A DNA stretch of 64,000 bases, taken from NCBI GenBank assembly GCA_951813535.1, contig OX638345.1:2963477-3027476 (forward strand). The letters are read 5' to 3'. Positions 25,664 through 35,773 of the stretch are shown here, one piece after another (positions within the stretch are counted from its first letter, which is position 1; every line of letters begins with the position of its first letter). The DNA comes from an uncultured Dehalococcoidia bacterium. Lineage in GTDB: Bacteria > Chloroflexota > Dehalococcoidia > Lucifugimonadales > UBA3495. The notes beneath the pieces were generated by a model. It saw nothing but the letters and a program-made list of their open reading frames with translations. It was not told the DNA's origin and made no database searches. Both the position numbers and the translations under genes were made by a program.

Positions 25664-28138
25664 ATGGGCAGCAGATTTGAGAAGTTCTCAGAGCGGGCGC
25701 GGCGGGTTCTGTCCCTGGCCCAAGAAGAAGCGCAGCGGTTCAACCACAACTACATTGGGACCGAGCACATCCTGCTTGGCCTCGTACGGGAGACCGAGGG
25801 CGTAGCCGCTCGAGTGCTGTCGGGGCTGAGCGTCGACCTTACCAAGGTGCGCTCGGCCGTGGAATTCATCATCGGACGCGGCGAACGCCCGGCGCAGGGC
25901 GAGATCGGTCTCACCCCCAGGGCCAAGAAGGTCGTGGAGTTGGCCGTCGACGAAGCCCGAAGGATGAACCATACCTATATCGGCACCGAGCACCTGTTGA
26001 TTGGCCTTTTGCGAGAGGGCGAAGGCGTTGCCGCCGGCGTTCTTGAAAGCCTGGGCGTCAACCTCGAAAAAGTCCGCGCCGAGACGCACCGGATCCTGAG
26101 CAACTCGGGAACCGGAAGCTCCAGCAGCCGGAGTTCGACCACGCGTACCCCCACCCTCGACCAGTTGGGCGTTGATTTGACCAACGCGGCGCTGGGCGGC
26201 AAGTTGGATCCGGTCATCGGCCGCGACACCGAAATCGAGCGCGTGACCCAGATCCTGAGCCGCCGGACCAAGAACAACCCGGTCCTGGTGGGAGAGCCCG
26301 GCGTGGGCAAGACCGCCATCGTGGAAGCGATGGCACAGCAAATATCCTCGGGCGACGTGCCCGACACCCTGCAGGGCAAGCGTCTGGTCACCTTGGACAT
26401 GGGAGCGCTGGTTGCCGGCACCAAGTACCGGGGCGAATTCGAAGAGCGGTTGAAGAAGGTCATTGAGGAGATCAAGACCTCCGGCAACTGCGTGCTCTTC
26501 ATCGACGAAATTCATACGCTGGTGGGAGCCGGCGCCGCCGAAGGCGCCGTGGACGCTTCCAACATCCTGAAGCCTTCGCTGGCTCGCGGCGAAATCCAGT
26601 GCATCGGCGCCACCACGCTGGACGATTACCGCAAGTACGTGGAACGCGATCCGGCCCTCGAGCGACGCCTGCAGCCGGTCCGCGTTGAGGAACCCGACTC
26701 CGAGATGACCGTGGACATCCTGCGCGGAGTCAAGGGCCAGTATGAGGACCATCACAACGTTGAGATTACCGAGGACGCAGTGCGGGCCGCAGCCACGCTA
26801 TCGACCCGGTACATTCCCGACCGCTTCCTGCCCGACAAGGCCATCGACCTGCTGGACGAAGCAGGATCGCGGGTGCGACTGCGCGGCAGCCATGCGCCAC
26901 AGGAAGTCAAGGACGCTATGGAAGTCCTGGAGCGCGTGCGCAAGGAAAAGGACGAGGCCATCGCTTCCCAGCAGTACGAAGTCGCCGCCGAGCTCCGCGA
27001 CCGGGAACTTCATCTATCCGAGAACGTCGGAGACATGGAGCGCGAGTGGAAAGCGGACCGGAGCAAGGAACGCACGCAGGTTACCGAGGAAGACATCGCC
27101 GAGGTAGTCAGCATGTGGACTGGAATCCCGGTGACGCGGCTGGCGCAAGAGGAAACCGACCGATTGCTCCGTATGGAGGAGGAACTGCATAAGCGCATCA
27201 TCGGCCAGGACGAAGCCATCGTCGGCATCTCCAAGGCGGTGCGCCGGGCTCGAGCCGGGCTCAAAGACCCGCGCCATCCCATCGGTGTGTTCCTTTTCCT
27301 GGGTCCCACCGGAGTGGGCAAGACCGAACTGGTACGCGCCATGGCGGAGTTCATGTTCGGGCATGAAGACAACATGATCCGGCTGGACATGTCGGAATTC
27401 CAGGAGCGGCACACCACCGCCCGCCTCATCGGCGCGCCTCCGGGTTACGTGGGCTATGACGAGGGCGGGCAACTCACCGAGGGTGTCCGCAAGAAGAACT
27501 ATTGCGCGATCCTGCTGGACGAAATCGAAAAGGCTCACCCGGAGGTCTTCAACATCCTGCTGCAGATCTTTGACAACGGCCAGCTTACCGACGCCCGCGG
27601 TCGCCGCGTGGACTTCCGCAACTCGATCATCGTCATGACCAGCAACCTCGGTTCTGACCTGATCAAGCGCGATACTTCCCTGGGGTTCACCAGAAAGTCA
27701 GACCAGGCGCAGACCGACCACCAAGCCTACGAACGGATGAAGGACAAGGTGATGGATGAAGTCAAACGCTTCTTCCGCCCCGAGTTCCTGAACCGCTTGG
27801 ACGCCACCATCGTGTTCCACGCTTTGAGCCATGAAGAAATTCACCAGATCGTGGACCTGATGATGAACATGGTCCGTGACGAACTCAAGGAACGGGAGAT
27901 CAGCATCGAGCTGACCGAGCCGGCTCGGGAGTACCTGGGCGAAAACGGCTTCGATCCGGTGTTGGGAGCGCGACCGTTGCGCCGCCTGATCCAGAACGAG
28001 GTCGAGGACCGGTTGTCCGACGAACTCCTCGGAGGCAAGTTCGAGGAGGGAGACACCGCCATCGTGGACATGGACGAGGACGGCAAGATCTGCATCAAGG
28101 TGCGTAAGGGAGAGATGGCCGCCTTGCCTGTGGCCTGA
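25664..28138 (+). CDS. clpC: ATP-dependent Clp protease ATP-binding subunit ClpC
   Basis: 824 residues from the ATG at 25664 with AGGAGA upstream; homologues begin with this [14 protein letters not shown] segment. It has a double Clp N-domain repeat (about 1-145), AAA1 with Walker A GEPGVGKT near 210, a UVR-like middle segment ([15 protein letters not shown]), and AAA2 with Walker [10 protein letters not shown] near 547, then the ClpB D2-small domain. It unfolds substrates for ClpP. No mcsA, mcsB or ctsR lies beside it. A TACAAT element at 25608 may serve as its -10. Confidence 0.96.
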   Translation: MGSRFEKFSERARRVLSLAQEEAQRFNHNYIGTEHILLGLVRETEGVAARVLSGLSVDLTKVRSAVEFIIGRGERPAQGEIGLTPRAKKVVELAVDEARRMNHTYIGTEHLLIGLLREGEGVAAGVLESLGVNLEKVRAETHRILSNSGTGSSSSRSSTTRTPTLDQLGVDLTNAALGGKLDPVIGRDTEIERVTQILSRRTKNNPVLVGEPGVGKTAIVEAMAQQISSGDVPDTLQGKRLVTLDMGALVAGTKYRGEFEERLKKVIEEIKTSGNCVLFIDEIHTLVGAGAAEGAVDASNILKPSLARGEIQCIGATTLDDYRKYVERDPALERRLQPVRVEEPDSEMTVDILRGVKGQYEDHHNVEITEDAVRAAATLSTRYIPDRFLPDKAIDLLDEAGSRVRLRGSHAPQEVKDAMEVLERVRKEKDEAIASQQYEVAAELRDRELHLSENVGDMEREWKADRSKERTQVTEEDIAEVVSMWTGIPVTRLAQEETDRLLRMEEELHKRIIGQDEAIVGISKAVRRARAGLKDPRHPIGVFLFLGPTGVGKTELVRAMAEFMFGHEDNMIRLDMSEFQERHTTARLIGAPPGYVGYDEGGQLTEGVRKKNYCAILLDEIEKAHPEVFNILLQIFDNGQLTDARGRRVDFRNSIIVMTSNLGSDLIKRDTSLGFTRKSDQAQTDHQAYERMKDKVMDEVKRFFRPEFLNRLDATIVFHALSHEEIHQIVDLMMNMVRDELKEREISIELTEPAREYLGENGFDPVLGARPLRRLIQNEVEDRLSDELLGGKFEEGDTAIVDMDEDGKICIKVRKGEMAALPVA

Positions 28139-28167
28139 TCCGGAACGCACCGTCGACCGCAACCACC

Positions 28168-28194
28168 GGGGGCGCCCTGAAAAAAGGCGCCCCC
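28168..28194 (+). terminator. clpC terminator-like hairpin
   Basis: Perfect 9-bp stem GGGGGCGCC/GGCGCCCCC with a loop containing six A, 30 nt after clpC. No T run follows, so termination strength is uncertain. Confidence 0.5.
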
Positions 28195-28264
28195 GAATGC
28201 TACAATTTATCCATCAAATGCAATGCTTCCGAGGTCCGACTTCCGCGTTTAGCCCGCATTTGGG

Positions 28265-28293
28265 TTGACGGTTGGTCCGGCCTTTTACTATAG
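28265..28293 (+). promoter_or_regulatory. Sigma-70-like promoter upstream of guaB3
   Basis: TTGACG (28265-28270), a 17-nt spacer and CTATAG (28288-28293), 37 nt before the guaB3 start. Confidence 0.45.
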
Positions 28294-28329
28294 TTCGGCA
28301 TTCTTCACGGCAAGCTTTGAGGTGACACT

Positions 28330-29466
28330 ATGGCCAGGCGTTTGCTCAAAGAACTCGAACGGTCCTACGGGTTTGACGAAGTCGCCATCGTACCGGGAGA
28401 GGTCACGATCAACCCGGAAATGACGTCCACGCAGTTGAGCATCGGCCAATACTCCTTCGAAGCTCCCGTCATGGCCTCGGCGATGGACGGGTCGGTGTCG
28501 CCACGATTTGCGACGCTGATGCACGAAATGGGAGGCCTCGGCGTTCTGAATGGCGAGGGCCTCTACACCCGCTACGAAGACCCGTACTCCGTCCTGGAAG
28601 AGATCATTTCCATGGACCAGGGCGAAGTCACGGGGTACCTGCAAGAGGTATACAGCCAGCCGGTCCAGGAACACCTGATCGGCGAGCGGGTGCAGGAAAT
28701 CAAGCAGTCGGGATCCATCGCGGCCATCGCGTTCACGCCTCAGACCACCAAGCGGTTCAGCTCGCTGGCCGTGGAGTCGGGCGCTGATATTATCGTGGTG
28801 CAATCCACGGTGACCACCGCGCGGCACATGTCCCGCAGTTACCGGGGTCTCATCTTTTCCGAATTGATAGAATCGCTCAGTGTCCCTGTGGTCGTGGGCA
28901 ACTGCGTTAGCTACGCCGTTGCCAGCGAACTGATGGAAACCGGAATTGACGCGGTACTGGTTGGGGTTGGCCCCGGCGCGGCCTGCACTACGCGGGAGGT
29001 GACCGGGGTTGGCGTGCCTCAGGTGACGGCGACCCTGGAGTGCGCGGCAGCCCGGGAGGACTACTTCAAGCGCACCGGCCGGTACGTGAGCGTAATCACC
29101 GACGGCGGCCTGCGGACGGGCGGCGACGTGTGCAAGGCGCTGGCCAGCGGCGCTGACGGAGTGATGCTGGGCACGCCCTTTGCTCAAGCGGCGGAAGCGC
29201 CGGGACGTGGCTACAACTGGGGCATGGCGAACGCCCACCCCGAACTACCCCGGGGCACCCGCATCAACGTCGGCACCAAGGGCACACTGAAGCAACTGAT
29301 GCACGGACCATCCAGCGTCACCAACGGCACCCAGAACCTGGTTGGCGCCCTTCGGGTGGCGATGGGCATGTGCGGCGCGTACACGGTGCGCGATTTCCAC
29401 AAGTCTGAAATGGTCATCGCCCCGGCGATCAAGACCGAGGGCAAGCACTACCAGATGCTCGGATAA
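28330..29466 (+). CDS. guaB3: GuaB3-family IMP dehydrogenase-related protein
   Basis: 378 residues with no CBS domains, as in GuaB3 proteins of actinobacteria and Chloroflexota. The TIM barrel has the catalytic-loop motif GPGAACTTREVTGVGVPQ (Cys near 219) and SVITDGGLRTGGDVCKAL with the phosphate-binding Gly. The C-terminal flap region VGTKGTLKQLMHGPSSVTNGTQN differs from canonical IMPDH. GuaB3 enzymes have been linked to GMP reductase-like or alternative purine steps; activity here is uncertain. UGSC selenoprotein 1 begins 55 nt downstream. Confidence 0.9.
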   Translation: MARRLLKELERSYGFDEVAIVPGEVTINPEMTSTQLSIGQYSFEAPVMASAMDGSVSPRFATLMHEMGGLGVLNGEGLYTRYEDPYSVLEEIISMDQGEVTGYLQEVYSQPVQEHLIGERVQEIKQSGSIAAIAFTPQTTKRFSSLAVESGADIIVVQSTVTTARHMSRSYRGLIFSELIESLSVPVVVGNCVSYAVASELMETGIDAVLVGVGPGAACTTREVTGVGVPQVTATLECAAAREDYFKRTGRYVSVITDGGLRTGGDVCKALASGADGVMLGTPFAQAAEAPGRGYNWGMANAHPELPRGTRINVGTKGTLKQLMHGPSSVTNGTQNLVGALRVAMGMCGAYTVRDFHKSEMVIAPAIKTEGKHYQMLG

Positions 29467-29469
29467 ACG

Positions 29470-29506
29470 CTGGATTCCCGATTTCACGGGAATGACGGTT
29501 GAGAGA
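29470..29506 (+). repeat. Dispersed GGATTCC-type inverted repeat between guaB3 and UGSC 1
   Basis: An imperfect palindrome around GGATTCCCG...CGGGAATGACG. A related element is at 45450-45477. Copies are diverged in the stem and loop. Confidence 0.55.
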
Positions 29507-29521
29507 ACAAACGGAGGAACC

Positions 29522-30061
29522 ATGACGACCGCAACCATCCAGATTCTGGACCCTCGTCCGGAGCAAAAAACCGAGGAGCGGGCGGCCACCGACCGGTTGC
29601 CCAGCCTGGCGGGCAAGACCATCGGTCTGTTGGAAAACCGCAAATACCATTCCGACAACTTCCTGCAGGAGCTTCAGGTCATCCTGGAGGAGGAATACGC
29701 CGTCGAGAAGGTGGTCTACCTACGCAAGTTCAGCTTCAGCGCACCGTGCTCGGACGAGACCATCGAGGAACTGATCGAGCAATGCGATGCGGTGGTGCAC
29801 GGAATCGCGGATTGAGGAAGCTGCACGGCGTGGGGTCTCCACGACACAGTAGTTACCGAAACCCGCGGCGTTCCGTCGGTGAGCGTCATCACCGAGAGTT
29901 TCACCCGGGCCGCGCACGCCCGCGCATCCTCGCTGGGAATGCCCGGCGTCCAGATCCTGGCTCTGCCCAGCCCGCTGGCTCCCCGGTCGATACCGGACGT
30001 GCAGCAACTCGCGCACCAATACGCCGGCCAGATAGCCGAGATGCTGACCAACGGGAAGTAA
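29522..30061 (+). CDS. UGSC-family selenoprotein 1 (in-frame TGA = Sec98)
   Basis: 179 residues if the TGA at 29813-29815 is read as selenocysteine. Upstream the product ends ...VVHGIAD; the TGA is followed in frame by GSCTAWGLHDTV and runs 82 more codons to TAA at 30061. The U-G-S-C motif gives this family its name, known from marine metagenome selenoproteomes and also found with Cys. The ATG has GGAGGA upstream. A paralogue at 43543 matches along its length (LxGKxIGL, KxHS, UGSCTAxxxHD). A redox role through the Sec/Cys pair is inferred. A conventional stop would leave a 97-residue product lacking the motif. Confidence 0.9.
29816..29845 (+). promoter_or_regulatory. Bacterial SECIS-like element of UGSC 1
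   Basis: Directly after the TGA, CGTGG (29829-29833) pairs with CCACG (29839-29843) around loop GGTCT. The apical loop starts 18 nt after the TGA and begins with G, matching bacterial SECIS geometry (loop about 16-37 nt downstream, G among its first bases). Confidence 0.75.
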
Positions 30062-30096
30062 ACCCCGTCCGCGTCGGATAGCCAGCCGCTTTCAGC

Positions 30097-30915
30097 ATGA
30101 AGGTGGTCAACTGGAATGTTCAATGGGCTACGCCCGCTTCGGTGCGTAGCCCATACATTTTGAATCGCATCGCGGATCAATCCCCTGACATCGTTTGCCT
30201 CACGGAAACAGATCTCAGGCTGTTGGACACTTGGAGTGGGCACTTGGTTTCCGCTAAACCCGAACCGGGGAAATCAGCGGCCAACTACCAGCGCAAGGTG
30301 GTGATCTGGTCCCGTTTCCCGTGGAAATGCGTTGATGACTTGGGCAGCGAGGACTTGCCGCCGGGGCGGTTCGTGGCCGGAACCGCAGATACGCCTGTAG
30401 GCCAGATCAGGGTTATCGGGGTCTGCATCCCGTGGCACAACGCCAACGTGAACGTGGGAGCCAAGGACAAAGTGTCGTGGGCGGAACATTCCACCTATCT
30501 CCAAGGTTTGGCTTCGATTCTAAAACGCAAAACGTCATACCCGGTCGTTCTGACAGGCGACTTCAACCAACAGATCGGACAAGTCAACCGTCCCTATCCG
30601 CCGCTCTCCAATCCGGTGCGCGCCGGGTTGCAGAAAGCCATGCTTGCCGGGCCGACTCCGGGCTTGACCATAGCGACTGCCGGACTCGGACTGCGGGGCC
30701 GGCGCTCAATCGATCACATCGCCATTAGTAGCGATCTGTCCGCTGGCTCGCTGGCGACCATCGACAACATGGACGGGGAACGGCGGTTGTCAGACCATTT
30801 CGGCGTGGTCGCCGACTTGTCCACACGCGACGCCCCACAAAATCCACCGCAGAAGAGTGAATGTTATGACAAGCAACAGTCGAGCCTTGAACTCGCGCCG
30901 CATCACCGTGCCTGA
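30097..30915 (+). CDS. Endonuclease/exonuclease/phosphatase (EEP) family protein
   Basis: 272 residues. Order of motifs: MKVVNWNVQWA (metal Asn), DIVCLTETD (metal Glu), VVLTGDFNQQIG (Asp/Asn), RRSIDHIAIS and the terminal LSDHFGVVADL with catalytic His. This is the DNase I-like phosphoesterase fold; the substrate could be DNA, an inositol phosphate or a sphingolipid. The last ~30 codons past the domain overlap the next gene's start by about 50 nt. It separates UGSC 1 from its partner gene, unlike the second UGSC locus. Confidence 0.85.
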   Translation: MKVVNWNVQWATPASVRSPYILNRIADQSPDIVCLTETDLRLLDTWSGHLVSAKPEPGKSAANYQRKVVIWSRFPWKCVDDLGSEDLPPGRFVAGTADTPVGQIRVIGVCIPWHNANVNVGAKDKVSWAEHSTYLQGLASILKRKTSYPVVLTGDFNQQIGQVNRPYPPLSNPVRAGLQKAMLAGPTPGLTIATAGLGLRGRRSIDHIAISSDLSAGSLATIDNMDGERRLSDHFGVVADLSTRDAPQNPPQKSECYDKQQSSLELAPHHRA

Positions 30916-31939
30916 CACCTACGACGCGATCCAAGACTACTACGAAGAGCAGGGATGGACCGACGGCATGCCCGTAGTTCCGGCCACTGAGGACGCGGTA
31001 CAGCGCATGCTCGGCCCGTGGGGCGAGGATCCCTCGCTGTCCCTGGGCGTTGCGCAACCGTCCAATTCAGAAGTGAACATCGAGAAGGTCGCCATCAACG
31101 CGGTGATGGCCGGCTGCCGACCGGAGTACTTCCCGGTGGTGGTGGCGTGCGTGAAGGCAGCCCTGCAAACGCCGTTCAACCTGGCCGGGTGCCAGGCAAC
31201 CACGGGTGGCGCCGCCCCGGTGGTCATCGTCAACGGCCCGATTGCCGAGCGCCTGGGAATCAACGGCGATTCCGGGGCGTTCGGCCCCGGATACCGGGCC
31301 AACGCGACCATCGGCCGGGCGCTGCGCCTGTTCGTGCGCAACGTCGCCGGTCTCATCATTGGCGACATGGACAAGGCCACGCTGGCCATGCCCGGAAGAT
31401 ATTCCTTCTGCTTCGCCGAGAACGAGTCGCGCAGCCCGTGGGAGCCCAGACACGTGGAGTTGGGGTTGAATCCGGAAGACAGCATGGTGACCATCCACGC
31501 CATTCGCGCTTTCTATCCGGTCATGGAAACCACGGTGTCGCAGGGCGCCGACGTGCTCAACACGCTGGTGCAGGCGACCCGGGCCACCGGCTTCTCCAAC
31601 TTCTACCAGATCGGCACCGGAGCGCAGGTGACGTTGGTACTCAGCCCCGAGCACGCGGCTGAAATCGCGGCAGACGGGTTCACCAAGCAGGACGTGCGGG
31701 AGTACGTGTTCGAACATGCCAGGATGTCAATCGCGGATCTTTCCGGGCTGGGGCACTGGGGCAACCGGAATTACCCGGATTGGGTAGACGACGAAGATCC
31801 GGATACCATGGTTCCGATCGCACTTCAGGCCGACGATATCGTCGTCGTCGTGGCCGGGGGCGACGGCCGCCACTCCGCCTGGCTGGCCGGTTGGGGGGTG
31901 ACACGGGTGGTAACCGAGAAGATCGAAGTTCCGGGTTAG
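30866..31939 (+). CDS. UGSC-associated uncharacterised protein, paralogue 1
   Basis: About 357 residues from the ATG at 30866 (an in-frame GTG lies 9 nt earlier). Function unknown. It is clearly related to the protein at 42484: both have a W/D-A-xx-YY opening (YEEQGWTDGMPVVPAT), NAVMAGCxPExFPVVxA, an xINGDSG/INxG loop, RANATIGRALRLF, and an ENxxxSPW segment. No membrane segment or signal peptide is visible. Both copies are encoded beside a UGSC selenoprotein, so a shared pathway or complex is inferred. A hairpin (31964-31993) follows. Confidence 0.85.
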   Translation: MTSNSRALNSRRITVPDTYDAIQDYYEEQGWTDGMPVVPATEDAVQRMLGPWGEDPSLSLGVAQPSNSEVNIEKVAINAVMAGCRPEYFPVVVACVKAALQTPFNLAGCQATTGGAAPVVIVNGPIAERLGINGDSGAFGPGYRANATIGRALRLFVRNVAGLIIGDMDKATLAMPGRYSFCFAENESRSPWEPRHVELGLNPEDSMVTIHAIRAFYPVMETTVSQGADVLNTLVQATRATGFSNFYQIGTGAQVTLVLSPEHAAEIAADGFTKQDVREYVFEHARMSIADLSGLGHWGNRNYPDWVDDEDPDTMVPIALQADDIVVVVAGGDGRHSAWLAGWGVTRVVTEKIEVPG

Positions 31940-31963
31940 TTCCATCGCACTTACCCGGTGCAC

Positions 31964-31993
31964 CGGCCCGCCTCCCGGAAACGCGGCGGGCCG
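31964..31993 (+). terminator. Hairpin after UGSC partner 1
   Basis: 9-bp perfect stem CGGCCCGCC/GGCGGGCCG with a 12-nt loop, followed by ATGTTT. A plausible but T-poor terminator before dnaE. Confidence 0.5.
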
Positions 31994-32127
31994 ATGTTTG
32001 ACCGATTTCCCCGGGGGGTATGGAGCGCGGCAAAACATCGCCGGGTGATGGCGCGGAGCGCAGTCCACTGCTATCATTTCCGCGTTACGATATCTTCGAT
32101 TCTTAACCAATAACAGGTTCGCTGATC

Positions 32128-35100
32128 GTGTTCACTCATCTGCACACCCACACCGAATACAGCATGCTGGACGGCATCAGCCGCATCCCTGACCTGGTGA
32201 ACCGGACGCGCGAACTGGGCATGGACGCCATGAGCATCACCGACCACGGTTCGCTCTACGGTGTGGTCGATTTCTACTCGGAGTGCAAGGAAGCCGGCAT
32301 CAAGCCGATCATCGGCTGCGAGTTCTACGTGGCCCACGCCAGCCGGCATGACCGCACTCCCAACGAGCGCACTGCCAACCACCTGGTCCTGATTGCCAGG
32401 GACAACACCGGGTATCGCAACCTGCTGCAACTGGTGACCCTCTCCCACCTGGAAGGTTTCCATTACCGGCCGCGCATCGACAAGGAACTGCTGGAGCGGC
32501 ACCGGCAGGGGTTGATCTGCCTTTCCGGGTGTCCTTCCGCCGAGGTGCCTACCCTTCTGGCCGACGGCAATTACCAGGATGCGAAGCAAATGGTCGGATG
32601 GTATCGGGAGCTGTTCGGCGAGAACTACTTCCTGGAGTTGCAGCGGCACGAGCACATCGAGCAGTTGCCCAGGATCAACGACGGCCTGGTGCGACTCAAC
32701 CGCGAGACCGGCGTGCCGCTCCTGGTCACCAACGACGCACATTACGTGCGCCAGTCCGATTACCAGTACCAGGACGTGTACATCTGCATCCAGACCGGGA
32801 CCAACGTCATGGATGACAAGCGGCTGCGGATGGAGGATTCGTCCTACTACATCAAGTCCGCCGACGAGATGGCGGCGCTGTTCCACGACTTCCCGCAGGC
32901 CGTCGATATCACCGGCGAGATTGCCCAGCAGTGCGAAGTTTCGCTGGGATTCGGGCAGATGCACCTTCCCCGGTACCCCACGCCCAACAACGAAGACGCG
33001 GACGCCTACTTGGAGCGCATCTGCTGGGAGGGGTTCAACCAGCGGTACGGGATAAACAACGATGCTGCCCGCGCCCGCATGGAGTACGAGCTGGAGGTCG
33101 TGCGCCAGACCAGCTTCGCCAACTACTTCCTGGTGGTGTGGGACATCATTTCGTTCGTCCGCAAGCAACAGATCCTTTTCGGAGTCCGGGGCAGCGCCGC
33201 CGCCAGCGTGGTGCTGTACTGCCTTGGCATCACCGACATCGACCCGATGCGGTACAACCTGGTGTTCGAGCGTTTCCTGAACTTCGAGCGGAAGGAAATG
33301 CCGGACATCGACATGGACTTCCAGGACGATCGCCGGGATGAGGTCCTGCGTTACGTCATCGACCGCTACGGCAGCGACCGGGTGGCCCAGATCATTACTT
33401 TCGGAACCCTGGGACCCAAAGCCGCCCTCCGGGACGTGGGCCGCGGGCTGGGCATGAGCTACGGCGACGTCGACCGCATCGCGCGCATGGTGCCCTTCAA
33501 GTCCCGCACGATTTCGGACGCCATGACGGCCAACCAGGAGATGGCGGACACCTACGTCCGCGACGAAGCGATCCGGGAGTTGGTGGACAACGCGCAGGCC
33601 TTGGAGGGCATCGTCCATCACGTCAGCACCCACGCGGCCGGTGTGCTGATCGCCGACGAACCGCTGACCGAGACGGTCCCGCTGCAACGGCCCTCCCGCG
33701 GGGACGAGAGCAGCCCGGTGATGATGACCCAGTACTCCATGGACCCGGTGGCCAAGCTGGGCCTGCTCAAGATGGACTTCCTCGGCCTGACCAACCTGAC
33801 CATTCTGGACCGCACTATCAAGCTATTGGACGAGGAACGGGGCATCCGCATCGACCTGGCCCGGCTGACGCTGGACGACGAGGCCACCTACGACCTGCTG
33901 GGCACCGGCAACACGACGGACCTGTTCCAGCTGGAAAGCGCTGGGATGCAACGGTACATCAAGGAACTGAAGCCGTCGGATCTGGGCGACATCGCGGCCA
34001 TGATCGCCCTCTACCGCCCGGGCCCCATGGAGCACATCGACCGTTTCATCCGGTCCAAGCACGGGAAAGAGCAGGTCACATACCCCCATCCCAGCATGAA
34101 GGAGTTGCTGGACGAGACCTACGGCGTGATCGTGTATCAGGACCAGGTGCTGCACGTCCTGCAGAACTTCGCCGGTTATTCTCTGGGCGAAGCCGACACC
34201 GTCCGCAAGGCAATGGGCAAGAAGATACCGGAGCTGATGGCCGAGGAGCGCGAGCGGTTCGTGTCCGGCGCGGTGCAACAGGGCTACAGCCAGCAGATGG
34301 GCACGGAGATCTTCAACCTGATCGAGCCCTTCGCCGGGTATGCGTTCAACAAGGCGCACAGCGTCAGCTACGGCCTGATCTCCTACTGGACCGCCTATTT
34401 CAAGACCCATTACCCCTTGGAGTACATGGCTTCGGTGCTCAACTGCCGCTTGGACCACGGCGACCGCTACGTCGCGTCGATCAACGAGTGCACGCGAATG
34501 GGGATCGGTATCGAGCTGCCGGACGTAAACGGATCCGGCATCCATTACACCATCGACACTCCAACCGACCGGGCTCAAAGCGGCAAGCTGCGCATCGGGC
34601 TGGCTGCCATCAAGACCGTCGGCGAGGCGGCCATAACGCCCATTGTCACCGAGCGGGTGGCCAAGGGCCCCTACGGGTCGATCACCGATTTCTGCCGGCG
34701 CGTGGACGTGTCGGGTTTGAACCGCCGCACGCTGGAGGGCTTGGCCAAGGCCGGCGCCTTCGATTCGCTGGCGCCGCGGGCGACGGTGATCGGCAACCTG
34801 GACCGCATCTGGGCCCTGGCGCAGCAGGAAACGCGAAACCGAAACTCCGGTCAGTTCGGCATGTTTGGCCAGGAGATGGACAGCGGCGCCGGCGGCACGT
34901 TGCTGGAACTGGATACTTCTTACGCTGACTACACTCCGCAAGAGAAGGCGAATCTGGAGAAGGAGTACCTGGGGGTCGCGCTGTCCTACAACCCGCTGCT
35001 GGCGCTGGCCGCAATCAACCCGGGCGACGCCTACAACTCGGTCGAGCAATTGGACGAAGAGATGATCAGCAGCACGGTGACGCTCCTGGGACACGTGGCC

Positions 35101-35736
35101 GGGGTCACCGAACGCTACACCCGCGACAACCGGAAGTTCCTGCGGGTCGACCTGGCGATGGTGGGCGGGCAGGTTGAGGCCATGGTCTGGCCCGACTCGC
35201 TGGACAAGACGGCGCACGTCTGGCAATCCGGCCGGGTGGCGCGAGTAACCGGCCGGCTCCAGATCCGCGGGGACGACTTCTCCATTGCCTGCTACGACGC
35301 GGAGGAGTACCAACTGCCGGAGACTGCTGCCCCGGCCCCAGCAGATGCGGCGGCCACTGCGACCGCCAGCCGGCCAGCGCCGGCTAGCCCCAGCGCTCCG
35401 GCGAAGCCTGCCCGGTCGAACGGCAACCGGCCGGCCGTGTCCCAGGAAGCGCCCGCTGCATCCAACGGTCATCGGGAATCGGGAGTCCTGGTCCGGATGG
35501 TTGAGACCGACCAGCCGGACGAGGACCGCTACCGGCTCCGGCAGGCCATCCGGGTCATGCTCGAATACACCGGCGAGGACAAGGTCTACCTGGAGCTCAA
35601 CCTCAAGGAGGGGCGCAAGGTGCTGATGGAGATTCCCACCGTGTCAACCGCGGTGTGCGACGAGCTCCAGCAGCGCGTACAGGGCGTGCTGCTCCAGGAC
35701 GAGAGCTGTACGGAGTACCCGGCGAAAGCCGCGTAA
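32128..35736 (+). CDS. dnaE: DNA polymerase III alpha subunit
   Basis: 1,202 residues from a GTG start. It has an N-terminal PHP domain (THLHTHTEYSMLDG), a polymerase active site with the Asp pair in PDIDMDFQDDRRDEV (about 390-405), YRPGPMEHIDRF, helix-hairpin-helix and tau-binding regions, and an OB fold (about 990-1060). Next comes an Ala/Pro/Ser-rich linker (about 1068-1115) and a small C-terminal domain. It is the replicative polymerase subunit of DnaE1 type without an internal proofreading exonuclease. Confidence 0.97.
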   Translation: MFTHLHTHTEYSMLDGISRIPDLVNRTRELGMDAMSITDHGSLYGVVDFYSECKEAGIKPIIGCEFYVAHASRHDRTPNERTANHLVLIARDNTGYRNLLQLVTLSHLEGFHYRPRIDKELLERHRQGLICLSGCPSAEVPTLLADGNYQDAKQMVGWYRELFGENYFLELQRHEHIEQLPRINDGLVRLNRETGVPLLVTNDAHYVRQSDYQYQDVYICIQTGTNVMDDKRLRMEDSSYYIKSADEMAALFHDFPQAVDITGEIAQQCEVSLGFGQMHLPRYPTPNNEDADAYLERICWEGFNQRYGINNDAARARMEYELEVVRQTSFANYFLVVWDIISFVRKQQILFGVRGSAAASVVLYCLGITDIDPMRYNLVFERFLNFERKEMPDIDMDFQDDRRDEVLRYVIDRYGSDRVAQIITFGTLGPKAALRDVGRGLGMSYGDVDRIARMVPFKSRTISDAMTANQEMADTYVRDEAIRELVDNAQALEGIVHHVSTHAAGVLIADEPLTETVPLQRPSRGDESSPVMMTQYSMDPVAKLGLLKMDFLGLTNLTILDRTIKLLDEERGIRIDLARLTLDDEATYDLLGTGNTTDLFQLESAGMQRYIKELKPSDLGDIAAMIALYRPGPMEHIDRFIRSKHGKEQVTYPHPSMKELLDETYGVIVYQDQVLHVLQNFAGYSLGEADTVRKAMGKKIPELMAEERERFVSGAVQQGYSQQMGTEIFNLIEPFAGYAFNKAHSVSYGLISYWTAYFKTHYPLEYMASVLNCRLDHGDRYVASINECTRMGIGIELPDVNGSGIHYTIDTPTDRAQSGKLRIGLAAIKTVGEAAITPIVTERVAKGPYGSITDFCRRVDVSGLNRRTLEGLAKAGAFDSLAPRATVIGNLDRIWALAQQETRNRNSGQFGMFGQEMDSGAGGTLLELDTSYADYTPQEKANLEKEYLGVALSYNPLLALAAINPGDAYNSVEQLDEEMISSTVTLLGHVAGVTERYTRDNRKFLRVDLAMVGGQVEAMVWPDSLDKTAHVWQSGRVARVTGRLQIRGDDFSIACYDAEEYQLPETAAPAPADAAATATASRPAPASPSAPAKPARSNGNRPAVSQEAPAASNGHRESGVLVRMVETDQPDEDRYRLRQAIRVMLEYTGEDKVYLELNLKEGRKVLMEIPTVSTAVCDELQQRVQGVLLQDESCTEYPAKAA

Positions 35737-35773
35737 ACCGCGGGATTGTCCGGCGCTCGCCGCTGGCGAAGCC

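Noticed and set aside
29816-30061. Region after the UGSC 1 TGA as a separate small gene
   Set aside because: No start codon or ribosome site precedes the GSC motif; homology with the second copy spans the TGA.
32074-35472. Long minus-strand frames opposite dnaE
   Set aside because: Composition follows the antisense of dnaE codons; no domain or ribosome site supports them.
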